Positions 46,302 through 59,538 of a stretch of 64,000 bases of DNA are shown here, piece after piece (positions within the stretch are counted from its first letter, which is position 1; every line of letters starts with the position of its first letter). The position numbers were made by a program, and so were the translations under genes. The notes beneath the pieces are model-generated. The model worked only from the letters and a program-made list of their open reading frames with translations, did no database searches and had not been told where the DNA came from. Source of the stretch: Torreya grandis (Eukaryota > Streptophyta > Pinopsida > Cupressales > Taxaceae); assembly GCA_037957365.1 (NCBI GenBank), contig JARHVA010008408.1, positions 342,001 through 406,000 of the forward strand, given 5' to 3'.

Positions 46302-49300
46302 TGTACCCAGCATCCCCCTTTTTCCATATGAAATGTGTACCCACCTTTTTCAAAATATGGTCTTGAATTTGAGCCCCTATTTTATATTTTTATGCAAAAT
46401 CTAGGAAAAGACTGACTATTGGCCTTGGATACATTGGCAAGATGGCATTGGTGCTATGTTTTCATGGACTATCTTTATATATGTATCAAACTTATTCTAT
46501 TGGGATTATGTATTTAGGTTTATCTTTATTAGAATTATGTAATTTTTATTTGTCAGGTATTTTTTCCATTATCTAAATTCTTTCAAACTTATTGTTGTAG
46601 GCTTTTTTTACTGTGGACTTATCTTTGTTAGGGACATTATTGTAGACATTTTGCCTAAAATAATTCCCTCGATAGAATTGGGTATGTAGGCTTTTTGTCA
46701 TGGGAATTTTTATTGATGAAATATACATACCCTTTAGACCTTTTGAAACATACCCTTTGGGAATTTTGTCCTGGGACCTTTCCCTTCAAACTTTTTGAAC
46801 ATGACCATTTGGGACTTTTATCCTAGGCCATTTGCCCTTTATATCTACCCTTCAGGACTATTGTCCTAGGAATTTTACCCTCTAAATGACCCTTTAGGAT
46901 AATTTACTCAAAAATTTTATCTAAAAAAAATAGGTTTTTAGAACTTTTGCTGACATTTTATCTAAAACAATTCCCTTGATGGAATAAATTGTGGGTTTCG
47001 TGTCTCAAACATTTTGTTTAAAAAAATTGTAATTCCTTCAGAATTTATGTTTTAAACATTTTTTTCAATGAAATTAGGGTCCTTAAAATAATTCTCCTAC
47101 ATAAAATCCAAAAAATAATACCCTAATACCAAGTTGAATACCCACATGATTGAAGTGCAAGTCAAAAAGTCTAAGCTAAGATCTTACGACACACATTTGC
47201 TTGGGTCCATTTGATCCAATGGTATGGGATCAAGTTGAAATGTCAAAGCAACCTACTAAGCTCCATGATGGTGATAAATATAAACATCATGAGATCCTAG
47301 TACAGTGATCAACCAACCCATGGGAAGAAGAAGGGAGCATAGTACAAAGAGCTCAGTGACACCCGAGTAGTTGTTAAGTGTCACACATATGAGTACTTTT
47401 TAGCTTAGAATTTAATCCTAAGTTTTTTTTGTTTATTAACATAAATAAAAATTAGGTAAAAATTATGTCTTAATTTATTTTTTCATAATGACTTTAATCT
47501 ATGTCATATACTAAAGTCAATTTCATTTATATTTTACAAGAGTAGGGTGTCCTGAGGAAATGAAAAGTGTTATTTTCTGAGGAAGTTAACTTGATTTTAT
47601 GGTCACATGGATGTCTTTGATGTTCATGTTAATGTCAAAATTAATATTAGAAATAAAAGGTTTGGGTTTAAATTATTATGGTCATGTGGACATCATTGAT
47701 GGTCAAAAGGATGTATTTGATGATGACACAAATGTTAAATTTACGCATAGCAACAAAAAGATAGGATTAAATTATGATAGTTACATGGACATCAGTGATG
47801 ATCATGAGGATGTCTTTGATGATCGCATGAACATCAAATTTAATATTAATATGAAAATGATAGGGGATTAAATTATGATAATCACATGGACATCATTGAC
47901 TTTTACGAGGACATCTTTGATGATCACATGCAGTCAAATTTAAGATCATAAATTAATCATTTTTAAATCAAGGGTTAGTGGGCCTAGGTAGATTGATAGT
48001 TAACATTAATCTGTATAGTTGATTTGATAGTACAAGATTGATAGAGACAATTCAAAGGTTTTGAAACAAGTGAGGAGTTACCAAGTTTCATAAAAAAATT
48101 CAAGATATGACTATAAAGGGCACAAAATCCCCACATAGCTACCAAGTAGCACACTCACATTCCATCATGTAGAAAATCAATGGTGCAATTCCTAGGTGGA
48201 ATTTTCAAATATCCAAACTTAGTGAAAGGCATGGGAAACATGCAATGCATTGTTATTTTTGGTTAGTCATAGTTTCATTGGTTTTAAAGAATTTATATAG
48301 TTATACTTGTCCTTAATAAATAACTTGTATTTCTAGTTTCCACTACCCTGACCATTTAGGCCATGCAACCTTAAAAGGTTAAGACATTGTGCATGTATAG
48401 TTTTGTAAATAGTGCACATATTTTGAAGTTTTGTATGTAGTTCAAGCTATAATTATAAAAAATTGCCTTCATCTTCATACACATGAACATGTCGTATAGC
48501 TTTTACAAAGGCTAATTTAAACCAATAACTACAATTGGACCCTTACATAATTTTCAACCATAGTTAGAACTCAAGTTTTGACTATCACATGTAATGACCA
48601 TGCATGAACTTGGAGGATGAGGTGACCCCTTCCCCAAGATTATATAAAAAATTGTAATCTAACATGGATTTTTGTTAGAGAATTTTGAATACAAAAGTAG
48701 CATCAATTTTGATCATCAATGAATTTTTTTTTGTATTTTCTTTCCAATTTTTGTGTAATTAGTTGTTACTTTCTTTAGTTGTATGTTTTAAAAATATTTA
48801 GTGTGTAATAGCTACAAATGGATTCTTAATTATTTTGACTGACATATTAATATTTAATTTGAAAAAACTATTGATAGATTTTTAAAATACAATGGTTAAT
48901 ATATTTAAGTTATTTGATCCATAATTTTTATTATGCATGAGTGCTTTTTTGGATATAGTTTTTTGTGTGTGCAAAATTTCCCTTAGATACTCTACTAGTC
49001 CAAGCCATAATCTATTGATTAAGGGCATGGAATAGATTCCATAAAATGACTAACATTAATATAAGGCCTATGAATTTTCTACATCTTTATCTCCTTATAC
49101 TTCTTAGTCATGTCTAATTATGTGTGTGTAATTTTTTCTAGCAATAGGCATAGGTTTCGAGAGCACTTATCTTTTAAGAAACCAACCAGGGAAGTAATTT
49201 GTAAAAACCACATAACCTCCTTTTATGCCTTACCCTTTAATATTTTTTGAGATTTTTTTTAGATCTACCTAGTTTAGATTAGAAACCAATCACCCATCCA

Positions 49301-49509
49301 AATCACATATAAATTCACTACCCCTATTAAGAACCACACCTCCATCCAAAAAACCTTGTCAACAACCTGCACTCCCTACCTGATATTCCATCAATAGGTT
49401 GTTCAAATTGTATGACTAAAACTCATCCCATGGACTATATTTTACCTCCATTGAGATCCTAAAATGTTATATGATACGTCTTTACACTTTAGTGTGCATA
49501 AAACCTACA
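46302..49509 (+). repeat. 3' LTR of element 1 (about 3.2 kb)
   Basis: Second copy of 13004-16282, from TGTACCCAGCATCCCCC to CCTACA. It includes the minisatellites at 46731-46900 and 47590-47945 and a TATA box at 48641-48649. Confidence 0.85.
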
Positions 49510-50440
49510 TTAATATGTACTTATCTTTAGTCTATTAGATTTAACCATGTATAAAAGTAGACAAATAGGTTTCATGCAATATAGATGAAACTTGTAAGTA
49601 TAGATTGTAATTTTAGACTAATCTACCTACTCTAAAATAATTATTAAAAAATTAAAAGAATGAAGGTAGGGAAAAGAGACTATGAGCCCACTTTGTAGAG
49701 ATGATAGTTATGGTTTCATTGAGTTGACCAATCCTTTGAGAAACTAGTCTATGTTTGGCCAAAATAACACAACCATAAAATATAGAGGATGTAGGAGTAT
49801 GAAGAAAAAGTAATTATTTATAGGAAGGAAACAAAGTTACCATATACATGTGTAAATAATGAATTTCATTCATAAAGCTTTCAGATAAAAATATTTCATG
49901 AAACATAACTATAGGATTTATCAATACTCATGTGAGTTATAAAATGACCTTAAACAACCTAGACTCATGAAAAAAGGAAAAAAACTAAATAATAAATTAG
50001 GAAATATAAAAAAGGTATGGAATTATACTCTAAATTATAATACTAAATGGTTCATCCCTCCTTAAAATAAAGAACTAGTCTTAAATAGACACATCAGCTA
50101 GTGGGTCCTAAGCTCAACCCATAAATGGGTGATTATGACATCTCAATGAGCTAGGTATATTTGATACCAAATCAGGTTTTATTTTAACCATGATCTAAGT
50201 GCCAATGGCCGCATTGATTGAATTCCACCTAAATTATACATAGAAGAATGTCTTTGGGATCTTTTTCAACATTGCCAATTAGAATTGTCTCATTGTATTT
50301 AGAGACCACACATTATTCAAGAAAATTATATATTTTATGACCTTTGCTTGGTACCAAAATGCATTATTCAATCAATACCACTACCTAATTTACTTTGAAT
50401 TTTACATCATGTGATATTTACACTACTAAGAGACTAATTT
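49510..50440. other. Flank right of element 1, no recognisable gene
   Basis: If element 1 lies in the LTR of element B, the rest of that LTR should start here, but there is no second copy to compare. No coding sequence is visible. Confidence 0.4.
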
Positions 50441-53180
50441 TTTATCATGTTGATAAGAGTGGATCCGTACTTTGAATTTTGAGACTTTGATGACCTTTAT
50501 GGGATGAGATGGTCATTAAATTAAATTTAAAATTATTTTTTAGAGGTCCAAATATCCACCTCAGCAAGGACATGCCATGTGGATGTTTAATTTTATTTAA
50601 AGATGCTAGTGTGTCTTCATTAGTTAGGAACACACTATGTGATAACTTCTCATTATTTTGTTTCTTAGCTTGAGGACCCCACATCCTTTCACTTTTGTAT
50701 GGCTTTGGTGTTTGTTTGGACTACTCTAACCATTCCCAAAGAGTAATGAGATAGGATCATTCCACCAATCAACATCCTATTTACCTAGGTGGTCACTAAA
50801 TATCATAAGTATTTTTACTACCTTGGGGCCATGGTGAAAGTGGTGTTATTCCATGTGGATTCATCCCACTCACTTGTTTTATCTCCCTTGTGTCTCAAAT
50901 GTACTAATTATCATATGTCCATGAAGAAGTATAATGTTGTCAAGTGGCATCATCTCACTATCTAGGAGATCGCATTCTTGAGCACAAGGATCTAAGTGAT
51001 CCAATGAAGTGGGGAACCTATATCTTGACATGCATATACATCTTATTCATCCAAGGCTCAAAATACCTAGAAAAAAGATCAAAAGAGACCAAATATGTGG
51101 GGTAATCAGATCATGAAATTTGTCCTCATCCTACTCATCTAGGGGACTAAAGACCTAAGGATTTTTATGGGAAAGATAGTAATCAAATTAAAGATTGCAT
51201 ACTAATGAATAAGATGTTAGTGTATCCCTAGTAGGAATGGTCATTCCACATGGAGGTTACCTACTCATTTGGGGCTTATCTGATCATCAATCTATGTTTT
51301 TTTGATATTGAGGTCTTGTTGAGATGAGATCATGACAATTGTCAATATCTCACTCATTAGAGCCTCATTTAAGGTTCAAAGACATATGGACCATATCCAA
51401 GGAGTAGGGAATCAAGATCATACCACCTGGTAACATTAGAGAGCTTGGTGACCTATGAGGAAAGTGACCATTAGAATTTTCAAAATTTTAAATGAAAATG
51501 GCTAAGTATTAAAAGTGAAATGACATAAAATCTTAGCCACTTGAATTAAAGTAAGTAAAAAATTGATAAAAAATTATCTTTGATAATTCATTGGCCAAAT
51601 CAATCAAATGAAGATGAAATAAATAAGGTTTGAATGTGAAATAACCCAAATCATTTAGTCAAATTAAGTCAAAATTAAGAATAAAAGACCAAAAAATAAC
51701 TGATAAAACTTACCCCCTTTACAAAATCCCAACCAATCTGGTCTAATTGAAAATAAAATGACTAAGTTTGAAAGATAAACAATGCATAAATCATTAGTCA
51801 AATCAAGTCAATGGAATAAAAAATTACTAAATCAAAGAATAAAAATAGATAATAAACCTTGAATATAGATAAATAATTTGCATAGATATAAGTTTATTTT
51901 TATTTTTGATGGTTGAAATGGTCATCAAATTTAAGCTCATGCTTAGTTAATAAAGATGTTAACATGTAGCCTTATTAGTGGGGGAATGCCACATGGTAGT
52001 TTCCTACATATTCACTTTTCAATTAGGTCTTAATACATGTTGACCATTCTTTGGTTGTGATGAAATGAGATCTTACCATATGGAATGGGCTTTTTGATCT
52101 AAGGCTCATGGTCATGGTTCAATGTTTGAGGGAAAATTACTATTGTGAGGCCCTAATATATTTACAAGCATATCCATATCACTTATGTGGTGGCTTGGTT
52201 GGGGTATCCAACTAAAATAGCTACTTATTTGCTCTGGTGAGATTATATTTCTCCATGTGGCACCACTTTGCTCACTTAAGAGCTTGGTTAAATTCTATTA
52301 TGTGTTCACTATTATGAGCCCCAAGATCTTAATAAATGACATCATCTTAGGAATTTTGGAGGTTGGTTATGTGTTTAATGTGCACAAACAAACTTGAGGA
52401 CATGGGGAGGTAATATAATTCCATGTGGTAAAATCCAACTTCTCCAAGTTCTTTGTTGCAATCCCAAAGTGCACTAACCACCATGGGGCCCCAGAGAAGA
52501 AGTATCTCACCATATGGTGTGATATAATTTACCTAAGAAATCATGTATGAGTCTTAATGATCAAGGCATCCTGATGAAGTGATAAATTTGGATTATTATA
52601 TGTGTCCTCATCTTAGGAATCTAAAAGGTCAAGGACTCTCAAAAATAGATGAAGTCTCAAAAGCTCAGAGGGAAATGCGCATGTGACAATTGGTAACCTT
52701 TCACTCAACCATGGCCTATGAGAAATAAAATATATTTTATCCACTTTTTAATTAAAATACAAATGGATATTGAATATTTGAAGTATGAATCCAAATAAAA
52801 TAGAAATAATGAATGAAAATAACCAATTATTCATACTCACAGTGAATTTAGCCCAACCTAAATGAAAATTTCTAAGTTTTAAAATGGAACCATGAAAACA
52901 CTCAGTCATTTTCAGTCAAAAAAGAGTATAAATGGGATCAAAATTTGAAAAACTCAATGAGTATAATAGTTTCATCTTCTCCAAGCTATGGATAAATTAG
53001 TCTGTCTATAAGAAAAGTGACCAAGCTAAAAGAGAATGCAATGTAGAGACTCAATCGACTAAATTGAAATAAAGCAAAAATGGACCTAATTTATATAAAT
53101 ATAATGGATAGGAGCAATCAAAATTAGTAAACCCCTTGTAAATTTAGTTTAAAATCCCCACAAAGTGACCAAGATCAAAT
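50441..53180. repeat. Degenerate higher-order repeat field
   Basis: Two block types alternate. Blocks at about 50441-51480 and 51900-52740 are rich in phrases such as CCATGTGG.A, TCTCACTCA.CTAGG and CCATGGGGCC. The phrase GGTCAT.AAATT, followed by GATG.TA..ATGT and CCACATGG, recurs near 50510, 51170 and 51910. Blocks at about 51480-51900 and 52740-53180 are AT-rich with GACTAAGTTTGAAAGA, AGTCAAATCAAGTCA and GACCAAG. Copies are old and uneven. The 79-codon minus frame at 50445-50681 is not supported as a gene. Confidence 0.6.
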
Positions 53181-53225
53181 ATGAAACAACATGAAGAATT
53201 TCTTCAATCAATCGTGAAAGGGAAC

Positions 53226-53489
53226 ACTAATAAATCAAAGTGTTTAGGGAAAAGATGTAATTTGTATAAATATAAGGGGAAATGGTACAAAAGGGTAATT
53301 TTAATCATTTTGAAACATGATTTTATATATAACAAGACTTATTATATTTATGTGAGCACTAATAAACCAAAGCATTTAGGGAAAAGATGTAATTTTTATA
53401 AATCTAAGGGAAAATGGTCCAAAATGGAAATTTTAATCATTTTTAAACATGATTCGATAGATATTAAGAATTATTATATTTATGTAAAT
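53226..53489. repeat. 132-bp tandem duplication, in phase with an open frame
   Basis: A 132-base unit beginning ACTAATAAAYCAAAG is repeated once (53226 and 53358). Because 132 is 44 codons, the plus frame 53181-53510 stays open and gives a Lys/Tyr/Ile-rich 110-codon peptide made of two 44-residue units with L-G-K-R-C-N and K-G-K-W. I see no start context or protein family, and it looks like an accident of the repeat. Confidence 0.8.
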
Positions 53490-53513
53490 TTAGATAATTA
53501 TATAAATAAATAA

Positions 53514-53869
53514 ATAACTATAAATTCTTAGATAATGTAAATAAAATGAAGACCTTACCTTCAGATATAGTTGAAATAACAAAGCATGACTAAAATTTAG
53601 ACCCCATACCCTAAGGGCTTTCTTAAATCATATCAACATATAAAACCAACCATAGGTAAAAACTTGACTAAACTAAAAGACTAAACTCTATAGAAAAAAT
53701 AGGTTGCATGATTTCATGATAAAATTAGACCATGTTATGCAAGAAATAACAATACTTATCTAGTTTACTATGTTCAGACATACATAGTTTATAAATAGGT
53801 GTAAATTATGAGAGATTAATATTATAGATTAGTAATTAGATTCTATAAATCAAAATTCTATGGTAAAAA
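53514..53869. other. AT-rich stretch without a gene
   Basis: Nothing recognisable on either strand. Confidence 0.4.
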
Positions 53870-54450
53870 ACACTACTATCAGATCTAAACACTACCATTT
53901 GTGTTAGTGTGTGATTATGATGCAAGTGTCCATTATGAAATAATAACTAGATTTGGATGTAACCAACATCATTATTCTAGTTTTTTTATTTCCTTTTTTT
54001 ATGTATTCAAATTTGGGGCATAGGTTATCATTATTGAATGATTGATCAAACCTTATATCTTCACCCTTAGTCACTCTTGGAGTGAAGTTTCTAAAAATGG
54101 GTTTATGAGATCATGATTTTGAGTTAATCCCATAGAACCCTTTGTCAATGGGCACTAGATACATAGCCAATACTCCAAGGAGGGCCTTAGAATTATGTAT
54201 TTCTCCCTTATATGTTGGAAAATGTGTGCATAAGGGTAAAATATACTATATGATGATGCATGTAGTGATCTATCTTATAAGTTGACAAATATCACTCACA
54301 GGATGCTCTTTGAATGCTTTAAACTTATAATATGACTACTCCTACGCTTGATGTGAAAATAGGTATGAATGGGGTAGAATATCCTAGTTGTAAAGCTGAT
54401 TAGTTTAGATTTAGTTAGTGTTTTCTTGGTATTTGTTAAATGAGGAATGA
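53870..54450 (+). repeat. Repeat D, left copy
   Basis: It shares an ordered set of phrases with 63470-64000. These are AACACTA near the start, TTGGATG.TAAC followed by ATTATT, TAAAAATGGGTTTATGAG.. near the middle, and TGATATGAAAATA-like sequence near the end. Same orientation. It may be an LTR pair of an older element into which element C was inserted, but ends and target duplication were not found. Confidence 0.5.
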
Positions 54451-55588
54451 GAAGGTTTAGACTTGTATTTATACCATACCTTTTAAAAATATCCCATGAT
54501 AGGGTTCAATAAGACAAATAGGTTGACCCAAAGGATTTTAATAATTTGTAATTTAGATGAATTTTAGAAAATTGATACTAGATAAGGATATAAACACTAC
54601 CATTGGTGATAGTGTCGCTTTGTGTTTGGTACTGCCTAGAAGGGTAGAAATTAGGTATGGATATAAAATTGATAGTGATGGATGTTTATCAATTTTTAAT
54701 CTTTTTATGTGGTAAAGGATACTTAGGTCATCATAATTATATGGATCTAACTAAGAGATAAATATTTAGGCATAATGAAATGGTGAACTCAAGCTTTTCA
54801 ACAGTAGAAAGGTCTAGAATTGATGGGTATAGCCTTGATTTATATTTGTCAAATTTACAAATAAGACTAAGATGATGTATATATTCAATTTCAAGATCTA
54901 TAATTATAAATAAGGAAATGGAAAATAAAAAGTGACAAATAAAACACTTGAAAATATATTAATAAAAATAGTCACCAAGAATGGTGAAGACTAGCATAAT
55001 CATATTATTTATGCACTTTGGGCATAGCGAACAAGTGTTTGTACACCAAGGTTACACCTTACTCTCTTGTCTATGAAATATAATTAGTAATGTATTTAGA
55101 TCTCAAGATACCATCTTTGCATGTTTATTTTAAATATATCATCAAAGATAATGATTAACAAGATAAATGATTACATGAGTTAGAAATGATGGATGATAGA
55201 CACACAAGCTATTGAGCATCTTAATGTATACAAATATCATATAAAAATAGAATATGTAAATAAATTTTTTAAGAATTAAATTAAATTTAAAGACTTATTA
55301 TTAAAATATAATCACAAATACATTAATCCAGATGAAGAGAAGAAAGGCATATTTAAGGCTAATTAGTTGGCCCCATTTATGGTTACAAAGAATGTGGGTA
55401 CATAATTCTATTAGGTAGATATGATATAAGGAAAACTTTTGAGGAACCCTATTAACATCATGTGCTTGAAATAATATTACATAAATTTAAAATATTCGAA
55501 AAATACATAAAAATCAAATAATCAATAAAATACGAAAAACTTTCAATATATGCAAAAATTCTAAAATCAAGACTTGAGCATGACATGA
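54451..55588. other. Stretch without a recognisable gene; holds a quasi-palindrome at 54594
   Basis: Non-coding. The 22-base inverted repeat ACACTACCA-N4-TGATAGTGT lies at 54594-54615. A second one of the same length is at 53889-53910. Confidence 0.45.
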
Positions 55589-57144
55589 TAACTACATTAA
55601 ACTATTTTATGTTATTTAAAACATATTTGGTAGATGGAATATTCTTTTAAATTCATGTTATATGAGTTTGATGCATTACATATAGGTTACACATGGGCAT
55701 ACTTTCCTCTACACAGTGGCCAAGTTGATATGAGGGGCATCTTTTTCCATAGGTTTCACTATTACATGTTATATCTTTCTATGACTTTTTTATTATGTTG
55801 ATCTACCTATATTTATTACAAAATCCTTGATATTTACTCATATCTTACACAATGCTACATGGATATGATATTATATTATGATTTTACATTGATACATATA
55901 GAAGGTGTAGACTAGTTCCCCTATTCTATGGCCCATTGATGTTTTTACTCCATTACATGATAGGATACTTTGTGCTTATATATTGTTTGTATCCCTTTGG
56001 CCTTGTTTTTAACATCCTTATTTGGACATTTGCCTTTTTTTATGTGACATATTTGATGTCCCTTATTTAAAAAAAAATAATGTCCACTTGCATATGACCC
56101 TTGGCCTTGTTTGTTGTGATATATTATGTCACTTGTATGTGGCCCTTGGACTTATGTGTGACTTGTGTTTTCCGAGATTATGGACATTAAGTGGTACCAT
56201 GATTTATATAATGAATTTTCACTATGTAGTGTCATTTATAAATACTTATATTATGTGATTCATTGATACATCTATCTAGACATGATAGTTACATGCCTTA
56301 TAGTACATATGTTACATATATGCCTTGACTATCATATGAATTACTATTATAACATATTCTCCACATGTTGACATGATATTACATGATGATATATTTATGC
56401 ATGGCCTGATACATTTAACTCTTCTTTCGAGATGAGGGACTTAAATCATATTGTAGATGTTAAAATATGATTGCATACGATAAACTAGTCTTGTACAATT
56501 GAAAAATATAACTCATGGCTCAACCCTTCAATTTAGGACCTTTCTATTGCCTAAAAACATGCATTCACCATCTCTATATCCCTAAATTATTATCCTATAG
56601 TTTTACCCTAATATTATTATTAACTATATCCCTTGTATCCCACATTCTATATAAAAACAAATCTATACAATACTCTATTAGTTAAAAAACTTTGGTAACT
56701 TTATATGGTGCAGGTTAGTGTCCCAAATCTAACGATAGTGTATGAATATTACAAATAGTCAAATTTTCAAATATTTAGACATGTTTGAGACAAATTATTT
56801 ATACTAATTAACCATCTTATAATATTTTTAAAAATATATTGTATAAATACATATCAAATACCAATCATTATCATAAAGTAAAAATGAAGCACACATCTAT
56901 CTTGCAATTACCAAGTAAAATCTTATTAACCTCACACTTAATAATTTTCAAATTGAGTTATTTTTCCCTATTATTTCCTATTTATAAATCACTCATAGAA
57001 TAAATATTATTAAAGGTATAAATCATTAAAATATCATCCCATGGTATTTTTTTTTCAAGTTATAAACTATATTGCTACATGCACTTGAATATAGCATATT
57101 ATATAATTATTCACACAAAAACCCACATAAGGGGGATAACTACA
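55589..57144 (+). repeat. 5' LTR of element C
   Basis: It shares collinear phrases with 59539-61741. These are TTTGGCC..TTGGACATTTG, AGTGTCCCAAAT.TGA..ATAGTGT, CATTATCATAAAGTA.AAATGAAGCA, TTTCCTATTTATAAAT and TAGCATAT..ACAATT.TTCACACA. The right end reads ..TACA at 57144. It lacks about 0.6-0.8 kb that the right copy has. The start is uncertain by tens of bases or more. Confidence 0.55.
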
Positions 57145-57967
57145 TCAGTTTGAGGTCCTTTTTAGAGTATATGGATATGTATGTATAGATAATTGATATA
57201 GAGGTATTTGAGGTCAACTTAAATTCACTTGAACCCACTAAACCCCATTTTACAATTTGACATGTCTAAGTTGGAGGACCTAGGGTTTTGAGCAAAAGAC
57301 TGATATCCAAAACTATGTATGTGATCCAGTTTAAGAAAATGCAAGGTGATAGTGAAATATAACATGCACATATGTTTTTTATTTAAATGTATTAAAATTT
57401 TATATAGGACATGAGATTTTGAACTAGGATATAACCATTGATGGTAGTGTCTTGATCTTGACAAGTAGTGTACATGCTAACAAAAAGAAAATATTTAGAA
57501 TTTGACAAATCACTATAGATTATCATCATGTCTCTCATGTACCTAAATATATTATTATGAATAATAAAATAATATAATTATTATTTATTATTTTTGTTTA
57601 TAAATTCAAATTACTATTTCTATTATACTTTCTATATTTGGCATACTTTCAAAACTTAGCATTATATCAGAATATTCTGAATCTAAATTATTTAATTGGC
57701 CTAATTTTAAATATATTATTCCTAATATATTATTATATTCACCCCTAAATATTTCTGAAAAAGGGTAGAAAATTTGTGAACCTGGCCTCCAAGTCTTCCT
57801 ACACAACCATAGTTTACTCTAGGGTTTTCAACATTGTAGATTTTTAGATTATTACATTTTTTTAGTTCTAATATTTGTATGGAAATAGTATAGGTGATGT
57901 TTTTCCTCATTATTTTCCTAGCTTTCATTCTCTTTATTATTATTTATTTAGGTTTATAACCCTCAAA
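57145..57967 (+). other. Leader of element C
   Basis: Non-coding sequence between the left LTR and gag. Minus-strand frames of 66-79 codons here (57225-57461, 57606-57803, 57722-57925) have no family features. Confidence 0.45.
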
Positions 57968-59420
57968 ATGAATTCTCATAATAAAAAAACTAAAGAGACT
58001 CATCCTTTGGATTTAATATTTAATATTCCTAATGATTAATATATTTCTTATAAGAATCTTATGGCTAACAAGAAATGTAATGAATATTATTATTTTATAT
58101 AAACCCCTTAAAATTATGATAATTAATGGAACAATAATACAATTGATGTAAATATAAATATTGATGATAATATATAGCCTAATATCACCATTAAAGATTC
58201 CTCTTAGGATTACGATAGTCACTCCACATACTCAAAAAATGAGTGTTTACTATAATTTGTATGTCTCTCTTTCCTTATCCTCATCTTAGCCTCTAAAAAA
58301 TTTAAAATGGATAAAAGTGATCCTTTTTCTCATCCTAACCCTAATTTGGGTGATATTTATCATCCTTATAATAAGTTATAGGATATCACTACTTCAAGGG
58401 GTAAGGTATCCCATCTTGTACTACACAAATAAGGTAACCAAACTACCCTTCCTCAAATCCCTCCACCTCTCACATATCCTCTAGATGGTGTGTATATGCA
58501 TACTTAATCTGAAGTACCTAAGGTTTGTGCTTGTGAATCCCTCATGGATAAAATCATTAATTTGATAATATTAATATAAGAGTTACAAAATCAAAATTAG
58601 TATTTGGTTTCAAATATCACATCATAGGAAAATAATAGAACACATGTAAAAAATCAAAAATGTGCTAGTGTTAATCATACATTTATATATAACAATGTTA
58701 TTCATATCAAGACCTCATATCTAAGTGGGAATATTAAAAATTATACATCTAAAATAAGAGATTCAAAATTTTTACAAAAGGATAATAAGAGTTAAAGTGA
58801 TATTCCAAGGGAAAGAAAAAAGTTGATCAAACTACCTCTTCTACATCCTCTAAGTAGATCAAAATACTATTGTGCATATCATAGGATATATGAGAATCAT
58901 ATAGATTGTTGTTTATATTTTAAGAATAAATTAAGAAATATAATTCATAGTGGTGATCCTATAGTAGATAAATAAATTAATCAACCCACTTACCTTATGA
59001 GTGAATATTCTAAATTATAAGTGATAAAAGAATAAATATGGCTAATAAAGGATAGTTCAAAGTGAAAATATTTGAAAATTTAAAAAAAATAGAGTAAGAA
59101 AATATTCAAAATGAAAAATTAGAGAAAGAAAGATTCAAAATTCAAAATTAGAACAAGAAAATATTTAAAAGGAAAACCTAGAGCAAACAATATTAAAAAA
59201 AGATGAAGATGAAAAATAAAAATTACAAAATGTATAACATGAAAAAGAAACATTATAAAATCAATGAATTTCAAAGGAAATGTTACGAAAACCTCAATTT
59301 GTGAATCAAACTCAAGGTAACCAAATAAACATGTTTAAATTAGTATTTCTAACAAAAGAAATCAAAACTCAAGAGACACTTGAAAAAACTAAATTTTCAA
59401 ATGTGGCTAAAAATGGGTAA
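57968..59420 (+). pseudogene. gag: gag remnant of element C
   Basis: Starting at ATG 57968, the frame is broken by TAA and TAG codons and a few shifts. It includes H-P-N-P-N-L-G-D-I-Y and a run of I-P-P-P-L-T-Y-P. At about 58865-58965 lies Y-C-A-Y-H-R-I-Y-E-N-H-I-D-C-C followed by F-K-N-K-L-R-N-I-I-H-S-G. This is the 'YC.yHr..gH.t..C..Lkn.ie.Li..G' segment of plant Gypsy gag, close to the gag/protease junction. 59085-59230 repeats a roughly 30-base unit that encodes a Glu/Gln/Lys/Asn-rich helix in one frame. Capsid function is inferred; this copy is dead. Confidence 0.6.
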
Positions 59421-59538
59421 ATTTAAAATCTTTCATCATAGTATGACCCTTTCATTATCATGGATCCAATAGATGGAAATAAATTTACATATATCAAGGC
59501 TGGGTTCATTTGATTCTATTGATCATGATTGCTAAAAG

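Larger units (their letters stand above)
13004..49509 (+). mobile_element. Element 1: Ty3/Gypsy (Tat-like) LTR retrotransposon, host of two nested insertions
   Basis: Long LTRs at 13004-16282 and 46302-49509 flank gag, protease, an RNase H-like domain, RT, a second RNase H and integrase, all on plus. Integrase is split by element 2 at 24926/44291. Subtracting element 2 and the extra tandem copies leaves roughly 13.5 kb for the original element, large but usual for Tat/Ogre-type Gypsy elements. The outer flanks ATTAT (left) and TTAAT (right) do not give a clean 5-bp target duplication. All frames are broken, so the element is dead. Confidence 0.8.

Noticed and set aside
53181..53513. 110-codon Lys-rich gene
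   Set aside because: It is held open only by a 132-bp duplication in phase; no start context, homology or codon bias supports a gene.
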